64,000 bases of DNA from Streptomyces caniscabiei (lineage in GTDB: Bacteria > Actinomycetota > Actinomycetes > Streptomycetales > Streptomycetaceae), in assembly GCF_014930365.1 (NCBI RefSeq), contig NZ_JABXWI010000006.1, positions 434,001 through 498,000 on the forward strand. Direction: 5' to 3'. Numbering within the stretch: the stretch's first letter is position 1; every line of letters begins with the position of its first letter. Below the pieces are notes generated by a model, which saw nothing but the letters and a program-made list of their open reading frames with translations, did no database searches and was not told the DNA's origin. The position numbers and the translations under genes were made by a program. Shown in pieces: positions 42,635-51,615 of the stretch.

Positions 42635-45105
42635 CACTGACAGGCCTCGCAGGACTCGGGGTTCTCAAGGGAGCAGGCGACGGCGTCCGGGTCGGCCGCC
42701 TGCTGTGCCGGGATGGTGTTCTCGGGCAGGGCCGGGGTCTGCGCCGCGCCCCTGCCCTGCGCCGCGCGGGCGATGCGGGTCGCCGGGCGGGAGCGCAGGT
42801 AGTACGTGGTCTTCAGGCCCGACTTCCAGGCGTACGCGTACATCGAGGAGAGCTTGCCGATGGTCGGCGTCTCCAGGAACAGGTTGAGCGACTGCGCCTG
42901 GTCCAGATACGGCGTGCGGGCGGCGGCCATGTCGATCAGGCCGCGCTGCGGGATCTCCCAGGCCGTGCGGTACAGCGCCCGGACCTCGGCCGGGATCCAC
43001 GCGAAGTCCTGCACCGAGCCATTGGACTCGCGCAGCGCCTCACGGGTGCGGGCGTCCCAGACGCCCAGCTCCTTCAGGTCCTTCACCAGATACGAGTTGA
43101 CCTGGAGGAACTCGCCGGACAGCGTCTCGCGCTTGAACAGGTTGGACACCTGCGGCTCGATGCACTCGTACACACCGGCGATCGAGGCGATGGTGGCCGT
43201 CGGCGCGATGGCGAGGAGCAGGGAGTTGCGCAGGCCGGTCCTCGCGACGCGCTCACGCAGGGCCGCCCAGCGCTCCGACCAGGTGAACTCGACACCGTAG
43301 TGGTCGGGGTGCAGCACACCGCGCGCCGTGCGCGTCTTCTCCCAGGCCGGCAGCGGGCCCGTGCGCTCGGCGAGGTCGGCGGAGGCCTCGTACGCGGCGA
43401 GCATGATCCGCTCGGCGATCCGGGTGGAGAGCGCCTTCGCCTCGGGGGAGTCGAAGGGCAGCCGCAGTTGGAAGAAGACGTCCTGGAGACCCATGGCGCC
43501 GAGCCCGACCGGACGCCACTTGGCGTTGGAGCGGCCCGCCTGCTCGGTCGGGTAGAAGTTGATGTCGACCACGCGGTCGAGGAAGGTGACGGCGGTGCGG
43601 ACGGTCGCGTCCAGCCGCGCCCAGTCCATGTCGCCCGTAGCCCGGTCGACGAACGCGCCGAGGTTCACCGAGCCCAGGTTGCAGACCGCGGTCTCCTCGT
43701 CGTTGGTGACCTCCAGGATCTCCGTGCAGAGGTTGGAGGAGTGGATGACATGGCCCGGCTCGGCCGTCTGGTTCGCCGTGCGGTTGGCCGCGTCCTTGAA
43801 GGTCATCCAGCCGTTGCCGGTCTGCGCGAGGGTGCGCATCATCCGGCCGTACAGGTCACGGGCGGCGATGGTCTTCTTCGCGAGGCCCTCCGCCTCCGCC
43901 CTGCGGTACGCGGCCTCGAACTCCTCGCCCCACAGGTCGACCAGCTCGGGCACGTCGGACGGGGAGAACAGCGACCACTGCTCGTCGGCCTCGACCCGGC
44001 GCATGAACTCGTCCGGGATCCAGTGCGCCAGGTTCAGGTTGTGCGTACGCCGGGCGTCCTCGCCGGTGTTGTCGCGCAGCTCCAGGAACTCCTCGATGTC
44101 GGAGTGCCAGGTCTCCAGGTAGACCGCGGCCGCGCCCTTGCGCCGGCCGCCCTGGTTCACGGCGGCGACCGAGGCGTCCAGCGTCTTCAGGAACGGCACG
44201 ATGCCGTTGGAGTGCCCGTTGGTGCCCCGGATCAGCGAACCGCGCGAGCGGATGCGGGAGTACGACAGGCCGATGCCGCCGGCGTGCTTCGAGAGGCGGG
44301 CCACCTGGTGGTAGCGGTCGTAGAGGGAGTCCAGCTCGTCCAGCGGGGAGTCGAGGAGGTAGCAGGACGACATCTGGGGGTGTCGCGTACCGGAGTTGAA
44401 GAGCGTGGGGGAGGAGGGGAGGTAGTCGAGGCGGCTCATGAGCCCGTAGAGCGCGGCGACTTCGTCGAGGGCGCGGACGCCCGCCTGCTCGTCGGCCCCC
44501 GTCTCCTCGGCCAGGCCCGCGGCGACTCGCAGCATGAAGTGCTGGGGCGTCTCGACGACCTTGCGGGTGAGGGGGTGACGGAGCAGATAGCGGCTGTACA
44601 GGGTGCGCAGGCCGAAGTAGCCGAAGCGGTCGTCGCCCGCCGGGTCGATCAGGGCGTCGAGGCGCTCGGCGTGGGTGCGGGTGAACTCGGCCGTGCGGTC
44701 GGCGACGAGGCCCTCGCGGTGCCCGACGGCGATGGAGTCGGTGAACGTCGTGACGCCCTGCGAGGCGGCCTCGGCACGGATGCCGATGGCCAGCAGCCGG
44801 GCGGCCAGTCGCGAGTAGGCGGGGTCCTCGGAGATGAGGCCCGCGGCCGCCTCCGTGGCCAGCTCGCGCAGTTCCGCGACCATCTCGGCGGAGGACGCGC
44901 GCACCGACCGGCCGCGCAGCGCGGCGGCGGCGACCCGGCCGGGGTCGGCGTCGGGGAGGTCGGCGGTCAGCTCGGTCAGGGTCCGCAGCAACGCGGTACC
45001 GGGAGCGTCGGTCTCCGTCGCCGGGTCGGCTGGAACCGGCTCGGCTGCGGCCAGGTCGGCTGCGGCCAGGTCGGCTGACACCGGATCGGCTGGCGCGATG
45101 GTCAC
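42634..45105 (-). CDS. nrdA: Ribonucleotide reductase class Ia, alpha subunit
   Basis: 823 residues from GTG 45105 (GAGGGAGAG upstream). The N-terminal about 45 residues are a low-complexity Ala/Pro/Asp/Glu tract; no clean ATP-cone is apparent. The catalytic barrel has SSCYLLDSPLDEL, NLCTEILEVTNDEETAVCNLGSVNLG and PTATIASIAGVYECIEP. The C-terminal redox pair is CEAC in ESCEACQ. It is first in nrdAB. A cobalamin riboswitch and two NrdR-like boxes precede it, so it should be off when B12 allows the B12-dependent class II enzyme to work. Confidence 0.95.
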   Translation of the reverse strand: MTIAPADPVSADLAAADLAAAEPVPADPATETDAPGTALLRTLTELTADLPDADPGRVAAAALRGRSVRASSAEMVAELRELATEAAAGLISEDPAYSRLAARLLAIGIRAEAASQGVTTFTDSIAVGHREGLVADRTAEFTRTHAERLDALIDPAGDDRFGYFGLRTLYSRYLLRHPLTRKVVETPQHFMLRVAAGLAEETGADEQAGVRALDEVAALYGLMSRLDYLPSSPTLFNSGTRHPQMSSCYLLDSPLDELDSLYDRYHQVARLSKHAGGIGLSYSRIRSRGSLIRGTNGHSNGIVPFLKTLDASVAAVNQGGRRKGAAAVYLETWHSDIEEFLELRDNTGEDARRTHNLNLAHWIPDEFMRRVEADEQWSLFSPSDVPELVDLWGEEFEAAYRRAEAEGLAKKTIAARDLYGRMMRTLAQTGNGWMTFKDAANRTANQTAEPGHVIHSSNLCTEILEVTNDEETAVCNLGSVNLGAFVDRATGDMDWARLDATVRTAVTFLDRVVDINFYPTEQAGRSNAKWRPVGLGAMGLQDVFFQLRLPFDSPEAKALSTRIAERIMLAAYEASADLAERTGPLPAWEKTRTARGVLHPDHYGVEFTWSERWAALRERVARTGLRNSLLLAIAPTATIASIAGVYECIEPQVSNLFKRETLSGEFLQVNSYLVKDLKELGVWDARTREALRESNGSVQDFAWIPAEVRALYRTAWEIPQRGLIDMAAARTPYLDQAQSLNLFLETPTIGKLSSMYAYAWKSGLKTTYYLRSRPATRIARAAQGRGAAQTPALPENTIPAQQAADPDAVACSLENPESCEACQ

Positions 45106-45241
45106 GTGGGGCTCTCCCTCGCTCGGCTGGAGGCCCTGCGGAGGGCAGGCGGCAGCACACGAGCGCACGGGGGCGTCGCGTCCACCGGCCCATTCCACGA
45201 GGCCCGGACGTCAGGGCACCCGGACCGGACGGCCGGGCGCA

Positions 45242-45352
45242 CTGTCGGCAGGTGTTCGGACTGAACAGGCGTGCGCACATGGTGATGTGTACACGCAAGT
45301 ACACCGTTGCGGGACAGCTCCGGATTCACACCGGATTCCCCTGCGGCGACAG
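45242..45352 (-). ncRNA. Cobalamin (B12) riboswitch upstream of nrdAB
   Basis: On the minus strand the conserved core reads GGGAATCCGGTGTGAATCC, followed by GCTGTCCCGCAACGGTG. The B12-box region reads CAGTCCGAACACCTGCC. CTGTCG (45352-45347) and CGACAG (45247-45242) close the aptamer as P1. The nrdA start lies 137 nt further, with GC-rich hairpins between as possible expression platform. A B12 riboswitch before the class Ia nrdABS operon is known in S. coelicolor. Confidence 0.85.
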
Positions 45353-45363
45353 CGAGCATGAGC

Positions 45364-45408
45364 ATACATCTAGTGCCGGGGCGCGGTGTCACCCCCACAT
45401 GTTGTGTC
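45364..45408 (-). promoter_or_regulatory. Two NrdR-like boxes, 31 bp apart
   Basis: On the minus strand CTAGATGTA and CAACATGTG cores (in GCACTAGATGTATGC and GACACAACATGTGG) fit the NrdR consensus CwATATaTw. Their equivalent positions (45366 and 45397) differ by 31 bp, i.e. three helical turns, as required for NrdR. They precede the riboswitch, where the promoter must be. Confidence 0.7.
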
Positions 45409-45428
45409 GCATTCGGCTTCGCAGGGTG

Positions 45429-45581
45429 TCAGAGCGTCAACTCAGAGGTGATCGGCGTGACGTCGGGGACGAAGCTCACTCCGCCCAGCACCTGTCTGTC
45501 GGCGGCTGGGTCGGCCTGGGCGGCGATCTCACCCGGCGCGGCGTACTCCTCGGGAGCCGCTCTCCTGATCGTGATGTCCAT
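45429..45581 (-). pseudogene. Truncated GNAT acetyltransferase remnant
   Basis: From ATG 45581 one frame gives MDITIRRAAPEEYAAPGEIAAQA, the typical opening of a GNAT protein. It then jumps to DRQVLGGVSFVPD, the later beta-strand, and stops at 50 residues. The acetyl-CoA-binding motif (R/QxxGxG/A) is absent. This looks like a gene that lost both its centre and its C-terminal half. Confidence 0.55.
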
Positions 45582-45664
45582 GCGTCGCAGTCTGCACGAG
45601 AGGCGGCTCGGCGCGGCGGCGGTTGTCCACAGGGGAGTGCCGCCGGTCGGACAATCGGATTTCG

Positions 45665-46654
45665 TCAGGCCGTCGCCGGCCACTTGGGCAGCGTCGTCAC
45701 GAAGTCCTGGGTGAAGTCGCGGGTGCCCGGGCCCAGCGCGACGCGGCCGGTGGCGCGCAGTCGGGCGGTCAGGCCGGGGGACTCGGAGTAGTAGACGCGC
45801 CGGGCGGAGGTCGGCACGAACACGGTCTGGCCGCGGGTGAGTTCGCTCGCGCACTCCACGACGACCGCCCCGTCGGCGGCCTCGACGAACGCCTCGTCGC
45901 CGCAGACGCCCACCGCCAGCGGATCGTGCAGCGGGCAGGTGCCGTCGCCGCCGTGGCGGGCGTAGGCGTCCATGTAGGTGCGCATCAGCCGGGCGGCGAG
46001 GGCCGTGCCGGGGCCCGCGGCCTCCAGCGCGGCGAGGTCCTCCGGGCGGAACAGCCAGCGGTGCGAGGCGTCCAGGTCGACCATGGTGAACGGGATGCCG
46101 GAGGACAGCACGATCTCGGCGGCGTCCGGGTCGGCCCAGATGTTGAACTCGGCGACCGGGGTGAAGTTGCCCGGGACCTGGGCCGCACCGCCCATGAACA
46201 CGAACTTGCGGACGCGGTGGGCGAAGTGCGGGTCCTCCAGGAGGGCGATGGCCACGTTGGTGAGGGGGCCGGTGGCGCACACCGTCAGCTCGCCCTCGTA
46301 CTGCTTCGACAGGCGGAGCAGGGCCTGGGCGGACGACTCCGTCGGGTGGGCGGCCGTCGAGTCGGGCAGGGTCTCGTCGCCGAGGCCCGCGGGGCCGTGG
46401 AAGGCGGATGCCTCGCGGTAGGGGAGGCGGGAGAGGGGCCGGCCGGCGCCTCTGTGGACCGGGATGTGGGTGTCGATGCGGAGGGCTCTCGCCAGGGCGC
46501 GGGCGTTGGCGTACGTCGCCTCGGCGGGGAGGTTGCCGCCGGCGGAGGTGTAGGCCTTGAGGTCCCACAGGCCGGTTCCCAGCAGGTACTGGAGGGCTAC
46601 GGCGTCGTCGATGCCGGGGTCGCTGTCCAGGACGATCGGGGGGCGAACGGTCAC
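45665..46654 (-). CDS. Nucleoside hydrolase (IUNH family)
   Basis: 329 residues from GTG 46654. The calcium-binding N-terminus DSDPGIDDAVAL, the mid motif TGPLTNVAIAL, the ADPDAAEIVLSSGIP segment and the C-terminal HDPLAVG are diagnostic of inosine/uridine-preferring nucleoside hydrolases, used for nucleoside salvage. No signal peptide. A stand-alone gene. Confidence 0.92.
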   Translation of the reverse strand: MTVRPPIVLDSDPGIDDAVALQYLLGTGLWDLKAYTSAGGNLPAEATYANARALARALRIDTHIPVHRGAGRPLSRLPYREASAFHGPAGLGDETLPDSTAAHPTESSAQALLRLSKQYEGELTVCATGPLTNVAIALLEDPHFAHRVRKFVFMGGAAQVPGNFTPVAEFNIWADPDAAEIVLSSGIPFTMVDLDASHRWLFRPEDLAALEAAGPGTALAARLMRTYMDAYARHGGDGTCPLHDPLAVGVCGDEAFVEAADGAVVVECASELTRGQTVFVPTSARRVYYSESPGLTARLRATGRVALGPGTRDFTQDFVTTLPKWPATA

Positions 46655-46965
46655 CGTTTCAGAGTAGCCGTGCGTTGTGCGCCCCCGCCGCCCCTACCCG
46701 TCCCTCCCCCACTCTCGGCTTCGCTCGAGCGGGAGGTGCCCCCACCCAGGGGCTGCGCCCCTTCGACCCCCAGGCGTCCGTCCGGTGGGGCTTCTCGCGC
46801 AGTTCCCCGTGCCCCTGAAGGAGCCTTCGGCCCTTCGGGGAAAAGCGTGGGGCGCAGCCCCTGCTTTTCAGGGGCGCGGGGAACTGCGCGACCAGCCCCC
46901 ACCGGACCCGCACCCGCCAACGCACCGGACAACGCACCGGACGCGGGGTCGGCCCGAGGCCACGG
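46655..46965. repeat. 311-bp interval with inverted dispersed repeat
   Basis: No gene is seen. A near copy of the dispersed 20-mer (46797-46816, one base changed) faces an exact inverted copy (46870-46889). Together they can form a long stem enclosing GAAGGAGCCTTCGGCCC sequences, at the 3' side of the symporter gene, probably its terminator. Confidence 0.75.
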
Positions 46966-48594
46966 CTAGTGGCTGGTCCCCGCCGTCGCCGGAGGCAGTT
47001 CCACCTGGACGCCCGGGTCGCCGGCGTCCGCCGTGTAGTCCTGGGGCCTGGTCTCGTCGATGCCGTCGGGTGCCTTGGCGGCCCGCAGGACGAAGGTGAG
47101 GATCACCGTGACCAGGAGGTTCAGGACGAAGGCCGTGAGACCGATGTAGCCGATCTCGCCGATGCCGGGGATCTCGGCGGACGAGCCGCCGAAGTGCTTC
47201 TGGGTCGGCGAGGCCACGCCGTACGCGGCGATCGTCCCGTACAGCATGCCGACCGCCCAGCCGGCGATGAGGGCCCAGCGGTGGAACCAGCGGGTGAAGA
47301 GGCCGCCCACGAGGGCCGGGAAGGTCTGGAGGATCCAGATGCCGCCCAGGAGCTGGAAGTTGATGGCGACCGTCTTGTCCATGGTGAGGACGAAGGCCAG
47401 CGCGCCCACCTTCACCAGCAGGGACACCAGCTTGGAGACCTTGGTCTCCTGCGCGGGCGTGGCGTCCGGCTTGATGAAGTCCTTGTAGATGTTGCGGGTG
47501 AAGAGGTTCGCCGCCGCGATGGACATGATCGCCGCGGGCACCAGGGCGCCGATGCCGATGGCGGCGAAGGCCACGCCCGCGAACCAGTCGGGGAACATCG
47601 TCTCGAACAGCTGCGGGATCGCCAGCTGCCCGTTCTGCACCTGGATGCCGGCCGCGATCGCCATGAAGCCCAGCAGGGCCAGCAGGCCCAGCATCAGGGA
47701 GTACAGCGGCAGGATCGTGGTGTTGCGGCGGATGACCTCACGGCTCCTGGACGACAGCGTCGCCGTGATCGAGTGCGGGTACATGAAGAGCGCCAGTGCC
47801 GAGCCGAGGGCCAGCGTCGCGTACGTCCACTGGTTGGCGTCGCCCGGGACGAGCGCGCCGCGCGGCTTGTCCGTCGCCGGGTTGGTCTGGCTGTAGGCCT
47901 CGCCCGCCTTGGCGAAGATGTCGTCGAAGCCGCCGAGCTTGATCGGGATGTAGATGATCGCCACCGCGATGACGACGTAGATCAGGGTGTCCTTCACGAA
48001 CGCGATCAGCGCCGGGGCCCGCAGGCCGGAGGAGTAGGTGTAGGCCGCCAGGACACCGAACGCGATCAGCAGCGGCAGGTCCTTGATGAACCAGTTGGTG
48101 TCCTCACCGCCGCCGACGCCCATCACGTCCAGGACGGCCTGGATGCCGACGAGTTGCAGGGCGATGTACGGCATCGTGGCGAGGATGCCGGTCAGCGCGA
48201 CCGCCAGCGACAGGCCCTTCGAGCCGAAGCGCCCGCGGACGAAGTCCGAGGTCGTCACATAGCCGTGCTTGTGCGACACCGACCACAGCCGGGGCAGGAA
48301 CGTGAAGATCAGCGGGTACACGAGGATCGTGTACGGCACCGCGAAGAAGCCCGCCGCGCCCGCCGCGTAGATCGCCGCCGGCACGGCGACGAAGGTGTAC
48401 GCCGTGTACAGGTCGCCGCCGAGCAGGAACCAGGTCACCCAGGTGCCGAACGACCGGCCGCCCAGGCCCCATTCGTCGAGGCTGTGCTCGTTCTCGGCCT
48501 TGCGCCAGCGCGCGGCCAGAAAGCCCATGACCGTGACGGCCAGGAAGAAGAAGATGAAGACGGCGAGTGCCACGCCGTTCACGCCGTCCTTCAC
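46966..48594 (-). CDS. Sodium:solute symporter, MctP-like (monocarboxylates)
   Basis: 542 residues from GTG 48594. A thirteen-helix SSS/solute-sodium symporter, with helix 1 LAVFIFFFLAVTVMGFLAARWRK and a conserved GGRSFGTWVTWFLLGGDLYTAYTF. The FIKPDATPAQETKVSKLVSLLVK loop and a C-terminal Thr/Asp/Pro tail follow. The closest known group transports lactate, pyruvate and acetate. It overlaps the DUF3311 stop by 4 bp (GTGA), the usual pairing for MctP. Confidence 0.88.
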   Translation of the reverse strand: MKDGVNGVALAVFIFFFLAVTVMGFLAARWRKAENEHSLDEWGLGGRSFGTWVTWFLLGGDLYTAYTFVAVPAAIYAAGAAGFFAVPYTILVYPLIFTFLPRLWSVSHKHGYVTTSDFVRGRFGSKGLSLAVALTGILATMPYIALQLVGIQAVLDVMGVGGGEDTNWFIKDLPLLIAFGVLAAYTYSSGLRAPALIAFVKDTLIYVVIAVAIIYIPIKLGGFDDIFAKAGEAYSQTNPATDKPRGALVPGDANQWTYATLALGSALALFMYPHSITATLSSRSREVIRRNTTILPLYSLMLGLLALLGFMAIAAGIQVQNGQLAIPQLFETMFPDWFAGVAFAAIGIGALVPAAIMSIAAANLFTRNIYKDFIKPDATPAQETKVSKLVSLLVKVGALAFVLTMDKTVAINFQLLGGIWILQTFPALVGGLFTRWFHRWALIAGWAVGMLYGTIAAYGVASPTQKHFGGSSAEIPGIGEIGYIGLTAFVLNLLVTVILTFVLRAAKAPDGIDETRPQDYTADAGDPGVQVELPPATAGTSH

Positions 48595-48899
48595 TTCGCG
48601 ACACCCCCGTCCTGGGACTGCTGGGACTGCTCGGGCCGCTGGGACGCGGTGGACCTCCGGGCGCGCTGGTCGCGCTGCCACAGCACGTACGCGGTGGCGG
48701 TCAGCGCCGTGGAGATGAGCACCCAGGCCATCTGGTACCAGTAGAAGAAGGGGATGCCGATGAACGCCGGCTCCGTCTTGGCGTACGAGCCGACCCAGAG
48801 CATCGCCACGAACGGGGCGATCAGACACACGGCGATGACCACTCTGACAGGTGTCACCACCGGTGCTCCCGGTGGTCTCACTTCAGGCGCTTCTGACAT
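48591..48899 (-). CDS. DUF3311 small membrane subunit of the symporter
   Basis: 102 residues from ATG 48899 (GGAG 8 nt upstream). Two transmembrane helices (VRVVIAVCLIAPFVAMLWVGS and FFYWYQMAWVLISTALTATAYVLW) and a basic/Gln-rich tail. DUF3311 proteins are encoded next to SSS symporters and are taken to be accessory subunits. Translationally coupled to the symporter. Confidence 0.88.
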   Translation of the reverse strand: MSEAPEVRPPGAPVVTPVRVVIAVCLIAPFVAMLWVGSYAKTEPAFIGIPFFYWYQMAWVLISTALTATAYVLWQRDQRARRSTASQRPEQSQQSQDGGVAK

Positions 48900-48957
48900 G
48901 TCCGACTCCGTCCCCTTGCTGGTCACCTGCTGAGCGCGCAGGAAATCTAAGGGACGC

Positions 48958-48974
48958 GTTCCGTCGTACGGAAC
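48958..48974. terminator. Short perfect palindrome downstream of dasR
   Basis: GTTCCGT-CGT-ACGGAAC. It lies 73 bp after the dasR stop and upstream of the DUF3311 gene, so it may be a terminator or an operator. Confidence 0.45.
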
Positions 48975-49046
48975 CCCCAGTCCGGATATCGGATGCGGAG
49001 GTTGTGTGGAGTGGCGGGTGTTCGACGCAGGAGGGCTCCGGGTGGC

Positions 49047-49811
49047 TCAGTCCTGAGGCCGCTTGAGGCGGGCCACGAACTTGTACCGGTCGCCCCGGTA
49101 CACGGACCGCACCCACTCCACCGGCTGACCGTCCTTGTCCAGCGAATGCCGGGAGAGCATCAGCATCGGCAGACCCACGTCCGTGCCCAGCAGGCCCGCC
49201 TCGCGGGGGGTGGCCAGCGAGGTCTCGATGGTCTCCTCGGCCTCGGCGAGCCGGACGTCGTACACCTCGGCGAGCGCGGTGTAGAGGGACGTGTACTTCA
49301 CCAGCGACCTGCGCAGCGCCGGGAAGCGCTTGGCGCTCAGATGGGTCGTCTCGATCGCCATCGGCTCGCCGTTCGCCATGCGGAGGCGCTCGATGCGCAG
49401 CACCCGGCCGCCGGCGGTGATGTCGAGCTGTCCCGCGAGCGTGTCGTCGGCCGTGATGTAACCGATGTCCAGCAGCTGGGACGTGGGTTCCAGTCCCTGG
49501 GCGCGCATGTCCTCGGTGTACGAAGTGAGTTGCAGCGCCTGGGAGACCTTCGGCTTGGCCACGAACGTGCCCTTGCCCTGGATGCGCTCCAGCCGCCCCT
49601 CGACCACCAGCTCCTGCAGCGCCTGGCGCACGGTCGTGCGCGAGGTGTCGAACTCGGCGGCCAGGGTGCGCTCGGGCGGTACCGGCGTGCCGGGCGGAAG
49701 CGTCTCGGTCATGTCGAGCAGGTGCTTCTTCAGGCGGTAGTACTTGGGCACGCGTGCGGTACGGACGGTCGCCCCGTTCTCGTGCTCCGCACTGCTGACG
49801 TCGGTGCTCAT
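49047..49811 (-). CDS. dasR: GntR/HutC regulator DasR
   Basis: 254 residues from ATG 49811. A GntR winged helix (PPERTLAAEFDTSRTTVRQALQELVVEGRLERIQGKGTFVA) and a UTRA effector domain that binds GlcN-6-P and GlcNAc-6-P. DasR is the global repressor linking chitin/GlcNAc supply to development and antibiotic production. It is divergent from dasA, and dre-like sites lie within 120 bp of its start, suggesting autoregulation. Confidence 0.96.
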   Translation of the reverse strand: MSTDVSSAEHENGATVRTARVPKYYRLKKHLLDMTETLPPGTPVPPERTLAAEFDTSRTTVRQALQELVVEGRLERIQGKGTFVAKPKVSQALQLTSYTEDMRAQGLEPTSQLLDIGYITADDTLAGQLDITAGGRVLRIERLRMANGEPMAIETTHLSAKRFPALRRSLVKYTSLYTALAEVYDVRLAEAEETIETSLATPREAGLLGTDVGLPMLMLSRHSLDKDGQPVEWVRSVYRGDRYKFVARLKRPQD

Positions 49812-49867
49812 GCTCCGCCTTCCCGGCTCCTCGTGGCGTGATCCCTCTGTATACCTCTGCGCGCCCC

Positions 49868-49883
49868 GCTGGTCTAGTCCACG
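49868..49883. promoter_or_regulatory. dre-like site 1 (near dasR)
   Basis: GCTGGTCTAGTCCACG matches the DasR consensus ACTGGTCTAGACCACT in 11-12 positions; it lies 57 bp upstream of the dasR start. Confidence 0.75.
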
Positions 49884-49916
49884 GAAGGGTCTCCGCCGGT
49901 CCGCCTCGGGAGGGCG

Positions 49917-49932
49917 CAGTGGTCTACCCGAA
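49917..49932. promoter_or_regulatory. dre-like site 2 (dasR-dasA interval)
   Basis: CAGTGGTCTACCCGAA has the TGGTCTA core but a weak right half. Confidence 0.55.
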
Positions 49933-50066
49933 GAGTGTGGCTCAACCGCGCGGTTTTCGCTGGCTTATTACATAAAGGTTCCTGCATATGTAGGTCGCAT
50001 AACGGCTGGTGGGAGGGGGTTCGAGCACCCTTGACACAGTGAATGGTCTGAGCCAAGCTCCGGCGT

Positions 50067-50082
50067 ACTGGTCTACACCATT
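50067..50082. promoter_or_regulatory. dre site 3 (dasA operator)
   Basis: ACTGGTCTACACCATT is the strongest dre match in the window and lies 98 bp before the dasA start. GAATGGTCTGAGCCAA at 50041 is a weak extra copy. Confidence 0.85.
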
Positions 50083-50179
50083 GGTCCAGGTCCTGGCCCC
50101 ATGGGCGGTACGTCTGTCACCGCGGGGAGCAGGGGGGTTTGTGGCATCCCTGAGCAATGGCATCCCTGAGGAGGGTGGC

Positions 50180-51460
50180 GTGAAGAGGAAGCTGACGACC
50201 GCGATCTGTGTCGCGGGCATGATGGTCTCCATCGCGGCGTGCGGGGGCGGCGAGAAGAAGAGCTCGGACACCGGCGCCGACACCAAGGAGCTGACGGTCT
50301 GGCTCACGGTGGACGCGCAGAACAACTGGCCGGAGCTGGTCAAGGCCGCCGACGCGGCGATCGAGAAGAAGCACCCCGGCATCACGATCACGCACGAGTA
50401 CTACGGCTGGCCCGACAAGAACGCCAAGCTCGACGCCGTCCTCGCCACCGACAAGGCCCCCGACGTGGTCGAGATGGGCAACACGGAGATGCTCGCCTAC
50501 ATGGTCAAGGGCGCCTTCGCCCCCTTGGACCAGGCGAAGTTCGACAACGCGGACGCCTGGCTGGACGGCCTCAAGGCCTCCGTCACCTACGAGGGCAAGA
50601 CCTACGGCGTCCCGTACTACGCCGGTGGCCGCGTCGCCAACTGGCGCAAGGACGTCTTCGCCGCCGCGGGCGTCAAGTCCCCGCCGAAGACGTACGACGA
50701 GCTGACCGCCGCCCTCGACAAGGTGCAGAAGAAGCAGGGCGACAAGTTCAGCGCCTGGTACCAGCCCACCCGCGACTGGTACGCGGCCATGTCCTTCGTC
50801 TACGACGCCGGCGGCTCCATAGCCGTCGAATCCGGCGGCAAGTGGAAGGCCAACCTCTCCTCCCCGGAGTCCGTCAAGGGCCTGAACGAGTTCAAGAACG
50901 TCGTCGACACGTACATGCACGGCGACAAGACCAAGGACGAGTCCGACCGGTACATCGTCTACGGCCAGGGCAAGTCCGGCATGATCTTCGCCCCCGCCTG
51001 GGAGGGCGCGACCGCCGCGGCCAAGGAGAACGACAAGACCGGCAAGCTCGAAGGCAACGTCGAGAACTTCGTGATGCCCGGCCCGTCCGGCAAGAACCTG
51101 CCCGTCTTCCTCGGCGGCAGCGACCTCGCCGTCCCGGTGAAGTCCGACGCGCAGACCGTCGCCGCCGAGTGGATCAACGCCTTCACCGGGCCGGCCGGGC
51201 AGAAGGGGCTGATGGAGAAGGGCAACCTGCCCAACAACAAGACCGACCTCGCCACGCTGAAGGACGACCCGGCGACGGCGGTCCCGGCCACCGCGGCGGA
51301 GTCCAACTGGTTCGTGCCGATGGCACCGGGCTGGGGCCAGGTCGAGAAGGCGCAGATCCTGCAGACGATGCTGCAGTCCATCGGCACCGGCAAGCAGTCG
51401 GTCGAGGAGGCCGCGAAGACGGCGGACGCCGAGATCGACAAGGTCATCAACAACGAGTGA
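50180..51460 (+). CDS. dasA: Chitobiose-binding lipoprotein DasA (ABC transporter)
   Basis: 426 residues from GTG 50180 (GAGGAGGG upstream). A lipoprotein signal with lipobox IAAC and lipidated C21, then an extracellular solute-binding fold. It binds chito-oligosaccharides for DasBC; the ATPase is expected to be MsiK, encoded elsewhere. A 16 bp hairpin after the stop separates it from dasB, so the binding protein can be made in excess. Confidence 0.95.
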   Translation: MKRKLTTAICVAGMMVSIAACGGGEKKSSDTGADTKELTVWLTVDAQNNWPELVKAADAAIEKKHPGITITHEYYGWPDKNAKLDAVLATDKAPDVVEMGNTEMLAYMVKGAFAPLDQAKFDNADAWLDGLKASVTYEGKTYGVPYYAGGRVANWRKDVFAAAGVKSPPKTYDELTAALDKVQKKQGDKFSAWYQPTRDWYAAMSFVYDAGGSIAVESGGKWKANLSSPESVKGLNEFKNVVDTYMHGDKTKDESDRYIVYGQGKSGMIFAPAWEGATAAAKENDKTGKLEGNVENFVMPGPSGKNLPVFLGGSDLAVPVKSDAQTVAAEWINAFTGPAGQKGLMEKGNLPNNKTDLATLKDDPATAVPATAAESNWFVPMAPGWGQVEKAQILQTMLQSIGTGKQSVEEAAKTADAEIDKVINNE

Positions 51461-51469
51461 GGTGACCTG

Positions 51470-51506
51470 CCGGTCGGGCCCGGCCGTGGTGGCCGGGCCC
51501 GACCGG
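51470..51506 (+). terminator. Strong hairpin between dasA and dasB
   Basis: A perfect 16 bp stem (51470-51485 with 51491-51506), loop GTGGT, starting 10 bp after dasA. It probably reduces but does not end dasBC transcription. Confidence 0.8.
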
Positions 51507-51595
51507 GAGTAGCCGCACGAGCCCGGTGTTCGTGGGTGACACAGGACAGTGCCGCGACGGTGTGCCGGTTCGCTGCCGGTGCGTCGTGGCTGGTC

Positions 51596-51615
51596 GCGCA
51601 GTTCCCCGCGCCCCT
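51596..51615 (+). repeat. Dispersed repeat GCGCAGTTCCCCGCGCCCCT, copy 4
   Basis: Exact copy of the 38684 element, here inside the dasA-dasB gap, followed by GGCCGCTGCGCGGCC-type hairpin sequence. Confidence 0.85.
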
